DNA of 64,000 nucleotides from Phorcus lineatus (GCA_921293015.1 OV121088.1:33145645-33209644), one strand, 5' to 3'. Positions 35,036-47,069 are shown, counted from the stretch's first letter. Made by a program: numbers and translations. Notes: a model not told the origin generated them from the sequence alone.

Positions 35036-37337
35036 GAGCTCTCTTGGGAGGGGTGCGGACTCAACCAACCCCACACTCCCACCCTGATCCATAAGTGAGT
35101 GTACTTTCCTTTGCTGACAAAATATAGCATGCACAGTAGCTGAGGTTAAGGGAGTTTTAGGGCAATGACCAGATGCTATATTGTATTACCAAACGATTGC
35201 CTGTTAAATACTAGGATCTTTCAATTAAAATACCGAAGTAAACTTAATTGGAACTCTCTCTCTATAAGCACACTTTACTGGTTTCTAACTCAATGAACGG
35301 ATTAACACCCTCTTCCCAAACTTGCCTGCTGTGATGCATCTAAGTGCTTTCACAGAAAAATCTTTTTCTCCAGTTCCTTTCTTCCATTTGATTTACTATA
35401 GAGTCCCTGGTAAAAACAATAACTGGTAATTAATTTCATATACTTATATGACATGATCTTGAAAATGAAAATAAATTGATTCTGTTGTTAATTAAAATGA
35501 TATGTTACTCCTTTCATTGAATGGTCATTTTTCAAAAGCATCCCTTAAAAGTTTGATGTGCTCGGGGCCTTGTTATGTTGAATACGGTAAAGATTTTAAA
35601 CTGTGACTTTTAAATGCAAAATGTTTTTAAGTCACTGAAACAATTCTCTGTTGTAAAGCCACACAAATGGTGTCATATTGATGCTGTTATGTCTTCTTCA
35701 GCTGGCAATATTAAAATTGCAATTAGATTACATAATTTATATAATATGAAGATCATAATACATAGCAAATTTGGTTTTCTTAACAATTAAAATCATCCTG
35801 GGAGGTAGAAAAATTAAAGATTTCTATGTAATAAGAACTTTCATCTTCGACTTGATGAGATAAACAATTGTCAAGAAAAGAATTATATCCTATCATACTT
35901 ATCATTCATCAATTAAACGATAATAACTCACATCATTACAACATCAAATCATTTCAAACAAAACAAAGACTTTAAAGACTCCCAACAGATGCATGTGCTA
36001 TACTTCAAATTCTGTTGGTGTGCACCCAACACCATATCTCCAAAGAATATCCCTCCACAAATTTTGGAATGCATTTTAGAATTATTTTCATTTAAGAAAT
36101 TTTTCAAAATTAACATTAATACTGAATATGCATCATAAGCAGGTACATTTAAGTAAAAAAAATGTTAACAAACTTTTAAAAATTATTTTTTAAGAATATT
36201 TTTGGAACAAAATTATAAAAATTCACATTAAAAAATTGATCTGCGATACAATTTAGGTACTTTTTATTTTGAACAAAACTTAAAACCTAATCTTGTCATA
36301 CTTAATTGAAAGAGAGACTCTAAATGTGTAAATGTCACTCCAACATGAAAACAACCATATGACATCAGATTTCTAAAATAGAATCACTTGAAACGAATTT
36401 CAACTTTAGCTTTCAAAACATAAAATTTTAAAATAGAGACAATAACAAGCCAAATTTGAAACTGGAGTCAACAAGAAGAGGATAATAAAAACTTGTGTTT
36501 GGCGAGAAATATTGATGACATGTTCTGAGTCACAATGTCATGATGACCAGTCAATCGAATGATTCACAGGTCAAAATGTAAATCTGTCTCTAAATAAATC
36601 TTTTACAACATTTAGAATTGAGAATTTTTATGAATGTGACATTTGAAATAATATATTTGAAGAATTCAATAAGACGCCGCCATATGAAGGTGTATTTATT
36701 CCTAGGTCATATCCTGTGATAAGTCGCGTTTGATGATGTCGTTACAATTCTTTACATATTTTTTAATACAATTTTGAAATTTCATCTTAATAGACATTGG
36801 GTATTTGAAATAATAATGTACTAATAATTACTGTTCTTTTGTGTTGTAATTTCTTAAATGTTTATTTTGTTTAATTTTGATATTCCATAATCACAGATAT
36901 ATGAAATACGGTATAGAGAATCTTATCTTATATCAAACATATTAACACGAATTGATTAAACTTCTAAAGATCTTAGACCTCCTTGATCTCACACAAGCAA
37001 TATCTACTTTGAAAGCCAAGCAGTTTTGGATGATAAACTTGATAAAACTTATTTTTTCAAAACAATTTGTTCATATAAATATCTAAATCTGATGAAAAGA
37101 TCAAGAGAAAAAAACATAATTCCAGAGTCAAATACCAAATTTCTGGTCCTTAAAAAGATTTAATTTTAATTCTAAGAGAAAAGTTTTCTCTCATCATCAT
37201 TTAAGTCTGAAATTTGTGAAACAATGCTATGGACAAAATTAAAAATCGTTTTTAGAATATTATTAACGATTCAGCAATATTGGGCTTACATCAAAGTTCT
37301 GACTGCTGACTTGGAGTCCACTATTGTGAAAGGCTAA
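35036..37337. other. Noncoding, AT-rich
   Basis: No repeat family, RNA gene or coding exon could be supported. Composition is strongly AT-rich up to about 37.3 kb, where GC content rises abruptly at the edge of the piggyBac block. Confidence 0.6.
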
Positions 37338-37599
37338 CCCTTCCGTTGCTGAATATTATTTTGACCAGTTTTGCCCCCGTGGCTGAATTTTCCAGCACTC
37401 GCCTCGCTACGGTAATAACGCAATTAGCCCCTGTGGCTGAATTATTTCGCACCGCGAGTCGCGGCTGTTTTTTCGATAAATGGTGTATTCACATGGCGGA
37501 TCACGGATGAAACTGACCGTTCGATACAAAAGTAGCCCGCCAATCCCGTACACAAATGAACGATCTTTATCCGACACTTTGAATGAAATTTTTATCCTA

Positions 37600-38890
37600 C
37601 CTAGAACGGTTTCTATTGCAATATGAAGATTGTCTTTATTTAGAGTTACGGAAAATCCTTAAATATAATCGCACAATTAATTTTTTTATATGGAATTGAA
37701 GATACATTATTCCTCTTTACGATGATATATATCTTTTTACAATGCGACCTCTAGTTAGATTTCTACAATTATCTAAAGATTGTCTTTATTTCCGGCTGAA
37801 TAAAATCCCTAATACTTAGCGCGCATACATGTATTATATATGGAATTGTAGACAATTTATTCCTCTTTATGATGATAAAAGATTGTTAGAAAATGTCATC
37901 CTGTTCAAAAGATATACGCCGCGAAAGATGGTTGGGGGTACCCCGAGGATGCTCCGACATAACGGGATTTTTAGCCAGAACTAATTCTCCCTTGGGCAGT
38001 CTGGCATCGGTACGCTAATTAGTACCGTTATACCCCCGGGGCACCCCCGAGGCACCAGCATGCGAGTGCCAGTGTTCTAAGCACCAGCGTTGCTTCCTGC
38101 TGTACCGATCCTCTCGGCGCGTGCAGTCACACGCGGGCGAACATTCCGAGATAATAAAATCAATCATTCTATACGCACGCCGCATCGTTATTTCTTGCTG
38201 CGCATGTACAAATTATACATGGAAATAAAGATAAATCTTTCGTCCTTACGACTGTGAAAAAATAATGAAAAGGTGCCAACTGGTTCAAAAGATATGAAAA
38301 ACGAAAGAGTGATACCCTCAACTACTTGAAAACAAATTTTGATAAGCGTTCTATTTGCGACACCAGTCGCATCATCCACCGCATCGTTATTATTGACTGC
38401 GCATATGCATATTATACATGTAATTAAAAACAATTATATTCCCTTGAAATAGGTGAAAAAAATATAAAAAAGTATAAAATTGTTCGGGAGATATGAACCG
38501 CGAAAGAGCGACACCCTCAACTACTTGAAAATAGATTTTGACAATCGTTTTATTTGCGACATTTGTCGCAGCACTCGCCGCACCATTTTTATTAATTGCG
38601 CACATGCATATTATACATGGAATTAAAGATCATTCTTTCCGCTTGAGAAAGGTGGAAAAAAATTTAAAAAGTGCCAAATAGTTCGGGAGATATGAACCGT
38701 TAAAGAGGGGTACCCTCAGACATTTGGGGAAAAAAATTGATAATTGCGACATTTCTCGCATTATTTGCCGCTTCTTTATTATGTGTTGCGCACATACACA
38801 TTTCATAATGAATCAAAGCCAGTTCTTTTCCCTTTACGATGATGTAAAAAGTATGAAGTTTCGCCACCCGATTCTAAGAAAACAAATTGC
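37600..38890 (+). repeat. Left-flank tandem array, about 150-200-bp units
   Basis: Units are marked by GCGCAT/GCGCAC followed by a short tract, TATACATGGAATTAAAG and TCTTT-rich sequence. They start near 37669, 37821, 38200, 38399, 38598 and 38788. Three successive spacings are 199, 199 and 190 bp. Between 37930 and 38150 the array is interrupted by a GC-rich segment. ORFs at 38188-38433 and 38390-38605 (-) resemble each other because they read successive units; they are not separate genes. Confidence 0.85.
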
Positions 38891-39101
38891 GAAAGATCGG
38901 GGGTAGGTTCGTGATGCGGCTCGTATCGAACGTCCAGTGACAGCTCACATTGACTTTCTCTGTCTCTTTTACGACTTAAAAAAAAGATTATTTTATTGAC
39001 AATCAGTATTTTATATTACACTTATTCACCTTATTGATGTGAAGAATAAACTTTATAAGGAGAGTAACGCTCATCCACACTTCTGCTTCTTTCTTCTTTC
39101 T

Positions 39102-41096
39102 TCAATCTTCTTGATTATCCCCCTCATTTTCCTTCTCTGACATCAAACTGATATAAGCTTTAGTGCAATCTTGTGACGTGTGATAAATTCTGAAACATGG
39201 TGCTGCACATAGAGCCACATTACACTCGATACATTCGAAAGAAGATTCTTTGCCTACCCTTTTCTTCTTTCGAACTGGCTGATTTGTTTCTTCGAATTCC
39301 CTTCGACGAAGTTCTCTATTCGCTTTGGAGCAAACAACACACATGCGTGTTAGGTTTTTCTTCTTTCCAACAGGCTGAATCTTTGATGGAAAGTGACGAC
39401 CATGGAGTCGCAAGACACTATCGTCGCTCGTGCTCGGCCGGCCGCGAGGACGTCTGCGCAGGGAGGGCACTTTTTCTGTTTCGGCGAAGGTGATCATATG
39501 CTGCACCAAATCTTTTCTAAATTGACGGCTTGTTTTCAAAGGTTTGTCTTCTGAGAATTCTTTATAGATAATGTAAGAATTCAACATGGCAACGTTCAAC
39601 ACATGAAACCACACGCGCTTCCACCATTTAAGAGTTTTCATTTTGAACGGGGTGTACGACAGCATCTGGTCGGCCCGATCCACACCTCCCATATATTTGT
39701 TGTATTCGTGCACAATACGTGGTCTCGTATTTGCTTCCCCAGTCACTCGGTTCTTCTTTCCTGTCTCTACAATTTCGGCGTCTTCTACGGTTGACATGAG
39801 CAACACTGACTTCCTGTCCTCATACCGCAAAACGAGTAGGTCTTGATTGTGATAGATTGTCATATCCCCTTTCTTCTGATTCTTCTGTGCCTTCTTTAGC
39901 TTTTCAGGAATGCCTTTGCGATTTCCTCTCAAAGTTCCCGTCGCACCAGTTCCCATTTCCCACAAGTTTATATACAATGCCACCGAGGAATAGAAATTGT
40001 CCATGAACACATGATACCCTTTCCCAGCATATTCTTTCACCAAGTCCATGACGAGATCATACGTTTTCCCACCAACAGAAACAGCTTCATTTGTTTTTCC
40101 AGTGTAGAGTTTGAACTTGCAAACATAACCATTTGTTGAGTCGCACAACATGTAGGCCTTTATCCCATACTTCTTCGGCTTGTCGGGATTATATACTTTG
40201 AAACTCAGATTGCCTTTCCAAGGCACCAACCCTTCGTCAACACAAATGTTTTGATGCGGCTTATAAACTCTGGAAAAACGATGCACGATGCGTTGGTACA
40301 GATAGCCAAGTTTATTCATTGGTGAAAAATGCGGAGTGTTTCGTCCCGGCATTAGGTTGTTATCATTCAAATGTAGATACGTTAGCAGTAGCCAGAACCT
40401 GTCGCGGGGCATGCACTTGGAAAAGAAGGGCGTCGACGTAACATCACTTGTTGACCAATACTCAGAAAAGTTTCTCTGTACAACCAGAGACATTGCTATT
40501 GTCATTGCAATGAATACTTTCATTTCTTCGGCATTCGTATCATACCAGTGCCTCAACCGTGAACAGGGTTTCAGAACCTTATCATCGACCTGTTGGTGGA
40601 AGTATCTGTTGGTTTCTGCTGCCAATGATCCATAATCATCTTCATGAAAAAACAGTCCGAAAAAGTCTACAGGTTGCGGGTTATCAGGCAATTCTATAAA
40701 CCGTCCTAATCCCGTTGCGCCAGTAAAATGCAAGTCGACACGTCCACGTTGCCTCGGCCCCTCTTCCCAGCGATCCATAAAATTATCTTGGTCATCAAAA
40801 TGTGTGTCCATTTCATTATATTGCTCGTCAAAGCCAATGAACTCTTCCTCTGTGGAAGTACCAGCCGTAGCAGTTTCACCCGTACCAGCTAATATGTCTC
40901 TTGCAATGTTTCTTATTTCTTGATCACTATCAATGTCACTTTCACTATCACTGTCACTGTCACTGTCACTATCACTCTCATCAGTTGATTCCATATCAGA
41001 AGCTTCATCGGCATGGACCTCGTTGATGAAGTCGTCGTCGCTAGACGTTGACGGACCTTCCCAACTCCTGGTTCGCGGCCTCCTGGCCTTAGGCAT
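39102..41096 (-). CDS. piggyBac-family (PGBD4-like) DDD transposase, intact
   Basis: An uninterrupted 664-codon ORF with ATG start (41096-41094) and no intron. Residues 1-115 are acidic with an SD repeat (about 41-53), usual for the N-terminus of these proteins. The piggyBac domain (DDE_Tnp_1_7) covers about 140-515. The catalytic aspartates by motif are D287 (CVDEGLVPWKG), D366 (MDNFYSS) and D473 (GGVDRADQ). Residues 545-556 are basic (LRRRPRGRPSTS). A C-terminal Cys/His cluster (C586, C589, C622, C625, C630, C634, H639, C644) is the zinc-binding region that recognises the ends in known piggyBacs. From family knowledge, these enzymes cut and paste at TTAA without scars. All key residues are kept, so it may be active, recently active or domesticated. 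An RNA polymerase II promoter is expected on the 41.1-41.3 kb side. Confidence 0.95.
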   Translation of the reverse strand: MPKARRPRTRSWEGPSTSSDDDFINEVHADEASDMESTDESDSDSDSDSDSESDIDSDQEIRNIARDILAGTGETATAGTSTEEEFIGFDEQYNEMDTHFDDQDNFMDRWEEGPRQRGRVDLHFTGATGLGRFIELPDNPQPVDFFGLFFHEDDYGSLAAETNRYFHQQVDDKVLKPCSRLRHWYDTNAEEMKVFIAMTIAMSLVVQRNFSEYWSTSDVTSTPFFSKCMPRDRFWLLLTYLHLNDNNLMPGRNTPHFSPMNKLGYLYQRIVHRFSRVYKPHQNICVDEGLVPWKGNLSFKVYNPDKPKKYGIKAYMLCDSTNGYVCKFKLYTGKTNEAVSVGGKTYDLVMDLVKEYAGKGYHVFMDNFYSSVALYINLWEMGTGATGTLRGNRKGIPEKLKKAQKNQKKGDMTIYHNQDLLVLRYEDRKSVLLMSTVEDAEIVETGKKNRVTGEANTRPRIVHEYNKYMGGVDRADQMLSYTPFKMKTLKWWKRVWFHVLNVAMLNSYIIYKEFSEDKPLKTSRQFRKDLVQHMITFAETEKVPSLRRRPRGRPSTSDDSVLRLHGRHFPSKIQPVGKKKNLTRMCVVCSKANRELRRREFEETNQPVRKKKRVGKESSFECIECNVALCAAPCFRIYHTSQDCTKAYISLMSEKENEGDNQED

Positions 41097-41370
41097 CTTT
41101 CACATCAATCTGTAAATGATTGAAAATAATTTAGGCACACGCAAGATATAATAACATCAACACATGACCTGTTGTACAGAGAAATTCAATGTGAGCTTCA
41201 TGGACATTCAATTGCCACATTTTGTAAGTGTTTGAAACAAATTTGCCGTTGCGCGCCTTTGGCGCCAGCGGTCATCAATAATCCGGACATTTTCTAATTG
41301 TCCTGGCGAAAGCCGGACATTTTGTTTCACGATTTGCAAAAATAACAAATCAGGACAAATTCTAACATTG

Positions 41371-41480
41371 CTGGACAATTTCTAACTTTCGGACAACTTT
41401 TCACAATCCAGCCGAACAAGTTCTAATGTCGCCGGACACTTTCTAACTTTTGGACGACTTTTCACAATCCCGCCGAAGGT
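41371..41480 (+). repeat. About 60-bp tandem repeat beside the transposase gene
   Basis: A 60-61-bp unit, starting near 41371 and 41431 (GGACA.TTTCTAACTTT, then GGAC.ACTTTTCACAATCC). Looser GGACATTTTCTAATTGTCC and CCGGACATTTTG pieces precede it from 41280. It lies upstream of the transposase start and could hold transposase-binding or promoter sites. Confidence 0.8.
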
Positions 41481-41854
41481 GCCGATGGCACCGACGGCCG
41501 CCGACGTTGTATCAACATTATCAACCCTGATGCCGCCTTCTGACTCCTATGCAACGAGCCGGCGAGTCGCGAACAACTGCCTTCTACGTCAGGAAAGTTC
41601 TGATTGTCAGTTGTGGATTACAAAAGTTTTTCAACTTTTGACTTCTCGTCCGAGAATGATAGGTTCCACGGGCCTATCCGTCGGGACGGCCGTAGTCAAC
41701 GAGCACCCGGCCCCTTGTCTTTAGTTCACTGGAAGGAACTCATGCCATCCCGACATATATAGCAAATTATTTAAAACCTCGGAATGCTACCAAACTTTTT
41801 TTTCAAAAATGAGTTTCCTCGACCAACAAAAATTTGGCAGAAAAAAACACATAC
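41479..41854 (+). other. GC-rich spacer between repeat arrays
   Basis: Contains GATGGCACCGACGGCCGCCG and similar CpG-rich sequence. An 81-codon ORF (41479-41724) has no recognisable domain and is left uncalled. Confidence 0.4.
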
Positions 41855-42125
41855 CTGCTGGCGGTGCCCGACGAAAGTCCGCTGAAATTTTTTTTCTCGA
41901 ACACGAACATTTTCGTTGGACACATTTTCTCATGACCTGATGGCGGTGCCCGGCGAAAGATCCCCGACATATTGTGTCTCAACCACAAACATTTTCGTTG
42001 GACAACTTTGCCTTGACCTGATGGCGGTTCCCGACGGCATCCCCGACATACTGTGTCTCAACCACAACATTTTCGTTGGACAATTTTCCCATGAACTGAT
42101 GGCGGTGCCCGACGCAAAAATCCCC
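41855..42125 (+). repeat. About 80-bp tandem repeat
   Basis: Three full units and one partial, starting near 41855, 41937, 42017 and 42095. Each carries CTGATGGCGGTGCCCG, CCCCGACATA.TGTGTCTC and AACATTTTCGTTGGACA. The ORFs reading through it (41916-42128) are products of the repeat. Confidence 0.85.
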
Positions 42126-42289
42126 TAACTCAAAAAAGACATCAATAACGCTATGAATGTAAATCCAAAAGTTTTTTTTCCTTCAACTTTCATGGTTTAT
42201 AAAACTCTATAATTGAACACTAAAGAAACAGGGTTTCCTTCATAATTTTTTTTACTTATTACATTTATTTATAACATTTTAGCGGCGCT

Positions 42290-43230
42290 TGTTGAGTCTT
42301 TATTTCTATGAGCGCATAAACAAATTGTATATCAAATTGAAGAGAATTTTCTGCTCTTTACGCTGATACCAAACGTTGTTGAGCGCGCCACTTTGTTACA
42401 GAAATACGAAATGCGAAACTTGCCAAATTTGCGGCACTTCTTGTGCCTTTATTTTTGTGTGCGCATGTATGATCAATATATTGAAATGAAGAACAACGTT
42501 CCGTCTTTATTTAGACGTAATATTTATCAAAATCCGCCAAGTGGTATAGAAAATATCGAGTGCCAAAGAAAGGTACATGAAAATCGAACTTCAGATCACA
42601 TGAAAAGAACCCTTTGTGCGGCGCTTGCTGCATCGTCGTTTGTTTTAGCGCATGTACATTTTATATATCACTTTGTAGACAATTTATTCCTCTTGATAAT
42701 GATATAAATGGTTTTGAAATGTGTCATTTGTACACGGGGATATGAAGTGCCAAAGTTTCCCTATTTGCGTCACTAACGGAATTGCGAAGTGCGAAAGTTG
42801 TTCTTTTTACGGCACTTGTTGAGTCTTTATTTATTTGCGCGCATAATAATTGATATAGGGAATTAGAGACAATTCATTTGTCTTTATAGTGATGTAAAAT
42901 TCAACAAAATCTTTTTCACGGTGTAAAAGAAATTCATTGTGAAAGAAAGGCACATGAAAATCGCGCTTCAGATCACATGATAAGGAAGTCGGCAAAATTA
43001 CCTTTTTGTGCGGCGCTTGCTGTATCTTTATGAATTGTTGCGCATGTACACATTTTACATGGGATTAAAGACAATCTTTTTCTCTATCTTGTGATATAAA
43101 AAATGTCAAAATATGTTGAGCACATCATGAGAAAATTGGTGTGACAAAACAGTGTAAAACTAAAAATATATAAAAATCACCTTTTTTGCGGCACATGCGG
43201 TATCTTTATTTCACGAGGCGCACATATGTT
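42290..43230 (+). repeat. Right-flank tandem array, same unit and orientation as the left
   Basis: Units with CGGCGCTTG.TG..TCTTTAT, GCGCAT and a GAATTAAAGACAAT-like stretch occur near 42312, 42461, 42648, 42839, 43040 and 43218. They are related to the left-flank units and run in the same direction, so the two flanks are direct rather than inverted copies. Confidence 0.8.
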
Positions 43231-43744
43231 TTTTAAAGAGAAAATGATCCCACCTATATTGAAATCCGCCCAAGGGTTCAGAACATAGGGCGTGCGATAG
43301 GAAGGCGTGCATAGGGTCAAAATGCACGCGTCTCAGTAAACGATAGCACGCGCGGGTCGGTAAGCTCGTGCGAGAGGCTAGAAAGTGCCCACAGGCTATT
43401 AGCACGTGCGGCGGGGAGTGGGGGAAAATTGAGTGATTTTAACGCTTATTTTCGGTACGATAAACATTATCAATATTCTCATAACTTTCGGAGCATGTTC
43501 GCGCATTATTTAGACCACCAACGAAACAAAACACGGTAGCTTAGCGGCAGCCGGAACGAAAATACAAGCGTTGAACTGAGACTACTGCTAGGCAATAAAT
43601 TTCCGGGACCCGCTACCGAGACCCGCGGTCATAATTAGTTAGCGTGAGAAAAATAGAGTGTGCTACTCGCATCCCGCTAAGAGGACTTGCGGGCAAAGCT
43701 AATTTCATCCCGGAATATTCCGGGACCCGCATCTTAAGGGTTAA

Positions 43745-45284
43745 TGTAGAAAAATGTTATTCCTGGTTGGAAAACAATTAATTTTTTTAAAAATATTTTC
43801 TTTCTCAATTGTTACATTAGTTTTAACATTTGTATTTTGTATCTCTAACTAGAAGATTAATTGATAAGTGTCAAACTCTATTAAGTGCCCATTAAAGAAA
43901 TCATCCCTTTTGGGGGCGAATTTTTAAGTACAGGTAGGTTGTGGTTTTGTTTGGTATCAAATAGCTTTATTAGCTGTTTTATTTGATAATAATATCAACA
44001 ACTATTACAACTATGATGATGATAAAAATATAGTTTATCACAGTGTGTAATGTGTTACATTTCGTAAGACTAGTGAGGGTAGAGGCAAAATTCACATTTC
44101 CCTGCTTCAAGGTTACTTTACAGAACTGCAAATTAGCTGATTATCTGTTGGTGAATTGAATGACAGTTGGGTTTATAATTTCAGAAGTGTCAGAAAAAAA
44201 ATGTGCTACTTTGATGTTTGGCTTACCATATTTTTATTGAATCATAACAAAAACATTGACTCTATTACCCTTGTCCAGAGAACATCACCTAAACTATAGG
44301 CTGCAGTTCTCACCCAAATATGAAGTTTCAAAGACAAATATTTTGAAGAAATATTTCGGAAAACAATTCATTGACATGGCGCTATAGACTCCTGACAGAG
44401 CAGGGTATGGATCTGGATCTAAAATATCAAGATATTTTACTCATTTGATTAACTAATAATTTATTTTAATTCTTAACCGTACTGTATACCGCTTTCAACT
44501 ATATGTTTTTATCCAGGATGAGTAATTGAACCAAAGAAGAAACAATTATTGTTAGTCTAACAAGCAAAATTTTTAAAAAGTATTCCCAAATTGATGCTTG
44601 TAGTTGAGATATGATGATACAGAGAATCTTGAGAATTAATTATCAATCAATAATGCAGGTTTATGGAGAATCCTTACAAAGCTACATTGTAATATTCTTG
44701 GTTTGAAAATAAAGTTTTATAGATGCTATAAAAATTTAATTACTTCTTGTTCCTATTGTAAATCAAAGTTGATTAGAGATGTCAATTTACCAAAAATGTC
44801 TATTATCAGTGTCTGATTTATTTAACTTTCGACAAAACCTGATTTCAGAATGCAAAGATATAAAGAAATGTCAATTTCAAGATTAAGAAATTTAATTAAA
44901 GGATATTTATGAGTCATGTTATGGATTATTTTAGTAAGTGATTGACAAGCTTCTATAAAATAAAATTGAGCCTTCTCTTTGAGATTTATAGGCCTTAAAA
45001 AATATATGGAATTAGATATCAAGATGTCATGTCAGTTTAATTTCTCTCTTTTTATATTTCAATTTTCTCCAAATTGATGTGTACATTTGACAGCTTTCAA
45101 ATCTGTTCTTGAACTTTTTGGGAAATAATTTTCAGAGGAAGAAAAGAATGATTGAAAATTATATTTGACATCTCCTGTTTAAGTACAAATGAATTTCTTT
45201 TTCTTCTACTGGCAGTAGCACATTTTTTGAAAGTTTCATAACTTTTCTAAATAAACATTAGTTATTGCCAAATGTATCATCTTT
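43745..45284. other. Noncoding, AT-rich
   Basis: Immediately right of the putative transposon boundary the sequence reverts to AT-rich. No gene or repeat family recognised. Confidence 0.6.
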
Positions 45285-45486
45285 TGCAAAGAAACACTGG
45301 CGTCCATTTTTGTGGGAACACCTCGTTATCATTTGAAGTAGGGAACGGATTCACATGGCTTAATTAACAGAACTCTTGTTCTTAAGCTGCTTCTTTGATG
45401 AATAATATTGTCTTGCAATTGGCAACATTTACTTTAATGGGATCACTTTATTTATTTTTAAAAATATGCGCCTGTACCTTTCAATC
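45285..45486 (-). repeat. Second dispersed repeat family, copy H (reverse)
   Basis: Similar to 63290-63503: CCATTTTTGTG.GAACACC, GATTCACAT.GCTTAAT, ATTGTCTTGCAATTG and GATCACTTTATT in order. It is followed directly by the LINE insertion at 45487. Confidence 0.7.
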
Positions 45487-46235
45487 AATCTATTCAATCA
45501 ATCTTTATTTCTTATGCATGAAGGCCACAGGCCCATATACATAGACATGAAACATTTAAAATATATACAAAGGACATATATTGGATACATCATGAAGAGT
45601 TAAGCAAAGTCTGTCTCTTTTTATAAGCAGAATATATATATTTACTAAGATTCGATAAAGTTTCATTTACAGGGGAAGTTAATAATTTTATGAATGTACA
45701 TTTACTTGGTGTCTGATTATTTGCTTGCGGAATATAATGCAATCTTTCTGGAGAATAAAAATAACATACTAGAAGGAAATGATATTCATCCTCTATGCCG
45801 TCTTCACATAACGGACATGTACGTAGCGAGATATCAATGTTCTGCCATCTTCCTTCGTTTACATTCAATCTTAATAAACCTGCTCTAAATTTGATAAGAA
45901 TGTTACGATATTTATTCTCTTGCACACTGCTTAAATATTTTTCAGGTTCTAACAAACTCTTAAATTCTCTATATGATTTGTAGCGTGAACTATTTACAAG
46001 AGTACAATGCCAAGATTGGTAAAACATATTTATACAAACATTTTTAAAACATCTAAGAAAATACAATTTATCACCAACACCTTGTGCCAACCAAACAAAT
46101 CCAAATCCATGTGAAAACAATAAATTACGTATATGAGAAGCGTAATTATTTTGACCAATATTATCTAAGAATAGAAACATGTCATATAATTTTTTAGGTA
46201 TTCTACCAGAATGCATTTCAGTTAGCTTTAACCTA
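45487..46235 (-). mobile_element. 5'-truncated LINE 3' end with target-site duplication
   Basis: A perfect 17-bp direct repeat, GCCTGTACCTTTCAATC, lies at 45470-45486 and 46236-46252. The inserted 749 bp carries the C-terminal coding end of a non-LTR retrotransposon on the minus strand and ends in a GATTGAATAGATTGATTGA tail instead of poly-A. This is the product of target-primed reverse transcription with early termination. Confidence 0.92.
45590..46216 (-). pseudogene. LINE reverse transcriptase C-terminal fragment
   Basis: 208 residues are open from the first internal ATG; the frame continues upstream to the insertion edge. Residues 105-151 read KYRNILIKFRAGLLRLNVNE and then CPLCEDGIEDEYHFLLVC, a C-X2-C-X8-H-X4-C knuckle (C134, C137, H146, C151). 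It resembles the zinc-knuckle tail of some non-LTR polyproteins. The polymerase and endonuclease domains are absent, so it is a dead-on-arrival copy. No stops or frameshifts are seen, so it is young. Confidence 0.85.
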
Positions 46236-47069
46236 GCCTGTACCTTTCAATCTTGCCTTCATTGTCATGTTCAATTATTTTTTTTGGACAGTCTTGTTTT
46301 TTAAAATTATATATTTTGAAAAAATAATATCTAGGTTGACTATAGGTATTTACAGTTATAATAATAGTCTTTTCAATTAATAATTCATCTTATGTTACTT
46401 AACATTTCCTATTCTTAAAGTTTACCTATTGAATGACATAGGCATTAGTTGTCCTATCATGTTTGATATTGATATAGAAATAATTTGAAAATAACGGCAA
46501 AAAGATCTTAAGTGCCATTTTACAGGAAATACAAGTCAATAATGAAAGGGAGTATATAATTCAAGATTAGACACTGGCCAAAGATAACCTTTCTAAAGTT
46601 TGAAAGATCTGAAAAACATTTATCTTGTTGCAAGAAGAATATAATCAAAGAGATTTGGAAAAATGATAACGTCATGTTAATGGTTAACAACGGTTATTGA
46701 CGTTTGAATATAAAATTTTGAATTTGAAAGGTTATAAACTTATTGAATAAGATTAAATAATCTTTCATAAAACATCACTTGACTTTCATAAGCGGCAAAA
46801 CATCATGATATCATGCACTAATTTAAGTTTAAATCAACTCACCCTACTTGCATATATGTATTATAAAATGCAAAGAAAGACATTTTTATGTCTTAGATGA
46901 TAATCAAGCAAATGTCATATTTGATATTGATAAGGAGCATGAATAAAACAATAGTTATATTCCCTATTCTATCCTACCAATCTATACTTTTCTTTTGTCT
47001 AGAAAAGTTTCCAAAATAATTGTGGCAGGGTGAAATAAAAGCATTCCTTCTGGCTTTGGCCAGAGGGAT

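Larger units (their letters stand above)
37338..43740 (-). mobile_element. Putative piggyBac element with large repeat-bearing flanks
   Basis: A block of distinct composition (many CpG-containing words) surrounds the transposase gene. The left edge reads CTAA then CCCTTCCGTTGC (37334-37349). The right edge, in reverse complement, reads TTAA then CCCTTAAGATGC (43744-43729). The two termini agree at 9 of 12 positions and have the TTAA+CCC layout usual for piggyBac. The left end repeats a CCCCGTGGCTGAATT motif at about 37374 and 37428; the right end repeats TTCCGGGACCCGC at about 43602 and 43719. At about 6.4 kb it is longer than typical, and the left TTAA is altered, so a composite or a smaller element inside an older array is possible. 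Confidence 0.5.

Noticed and set aside
38188..38605. Two similar minus-strand ORFs, apparent paralogues
   Set aside because: They read consecutive units of the ~199-bp array; the similarity is that of the DNA repeat.
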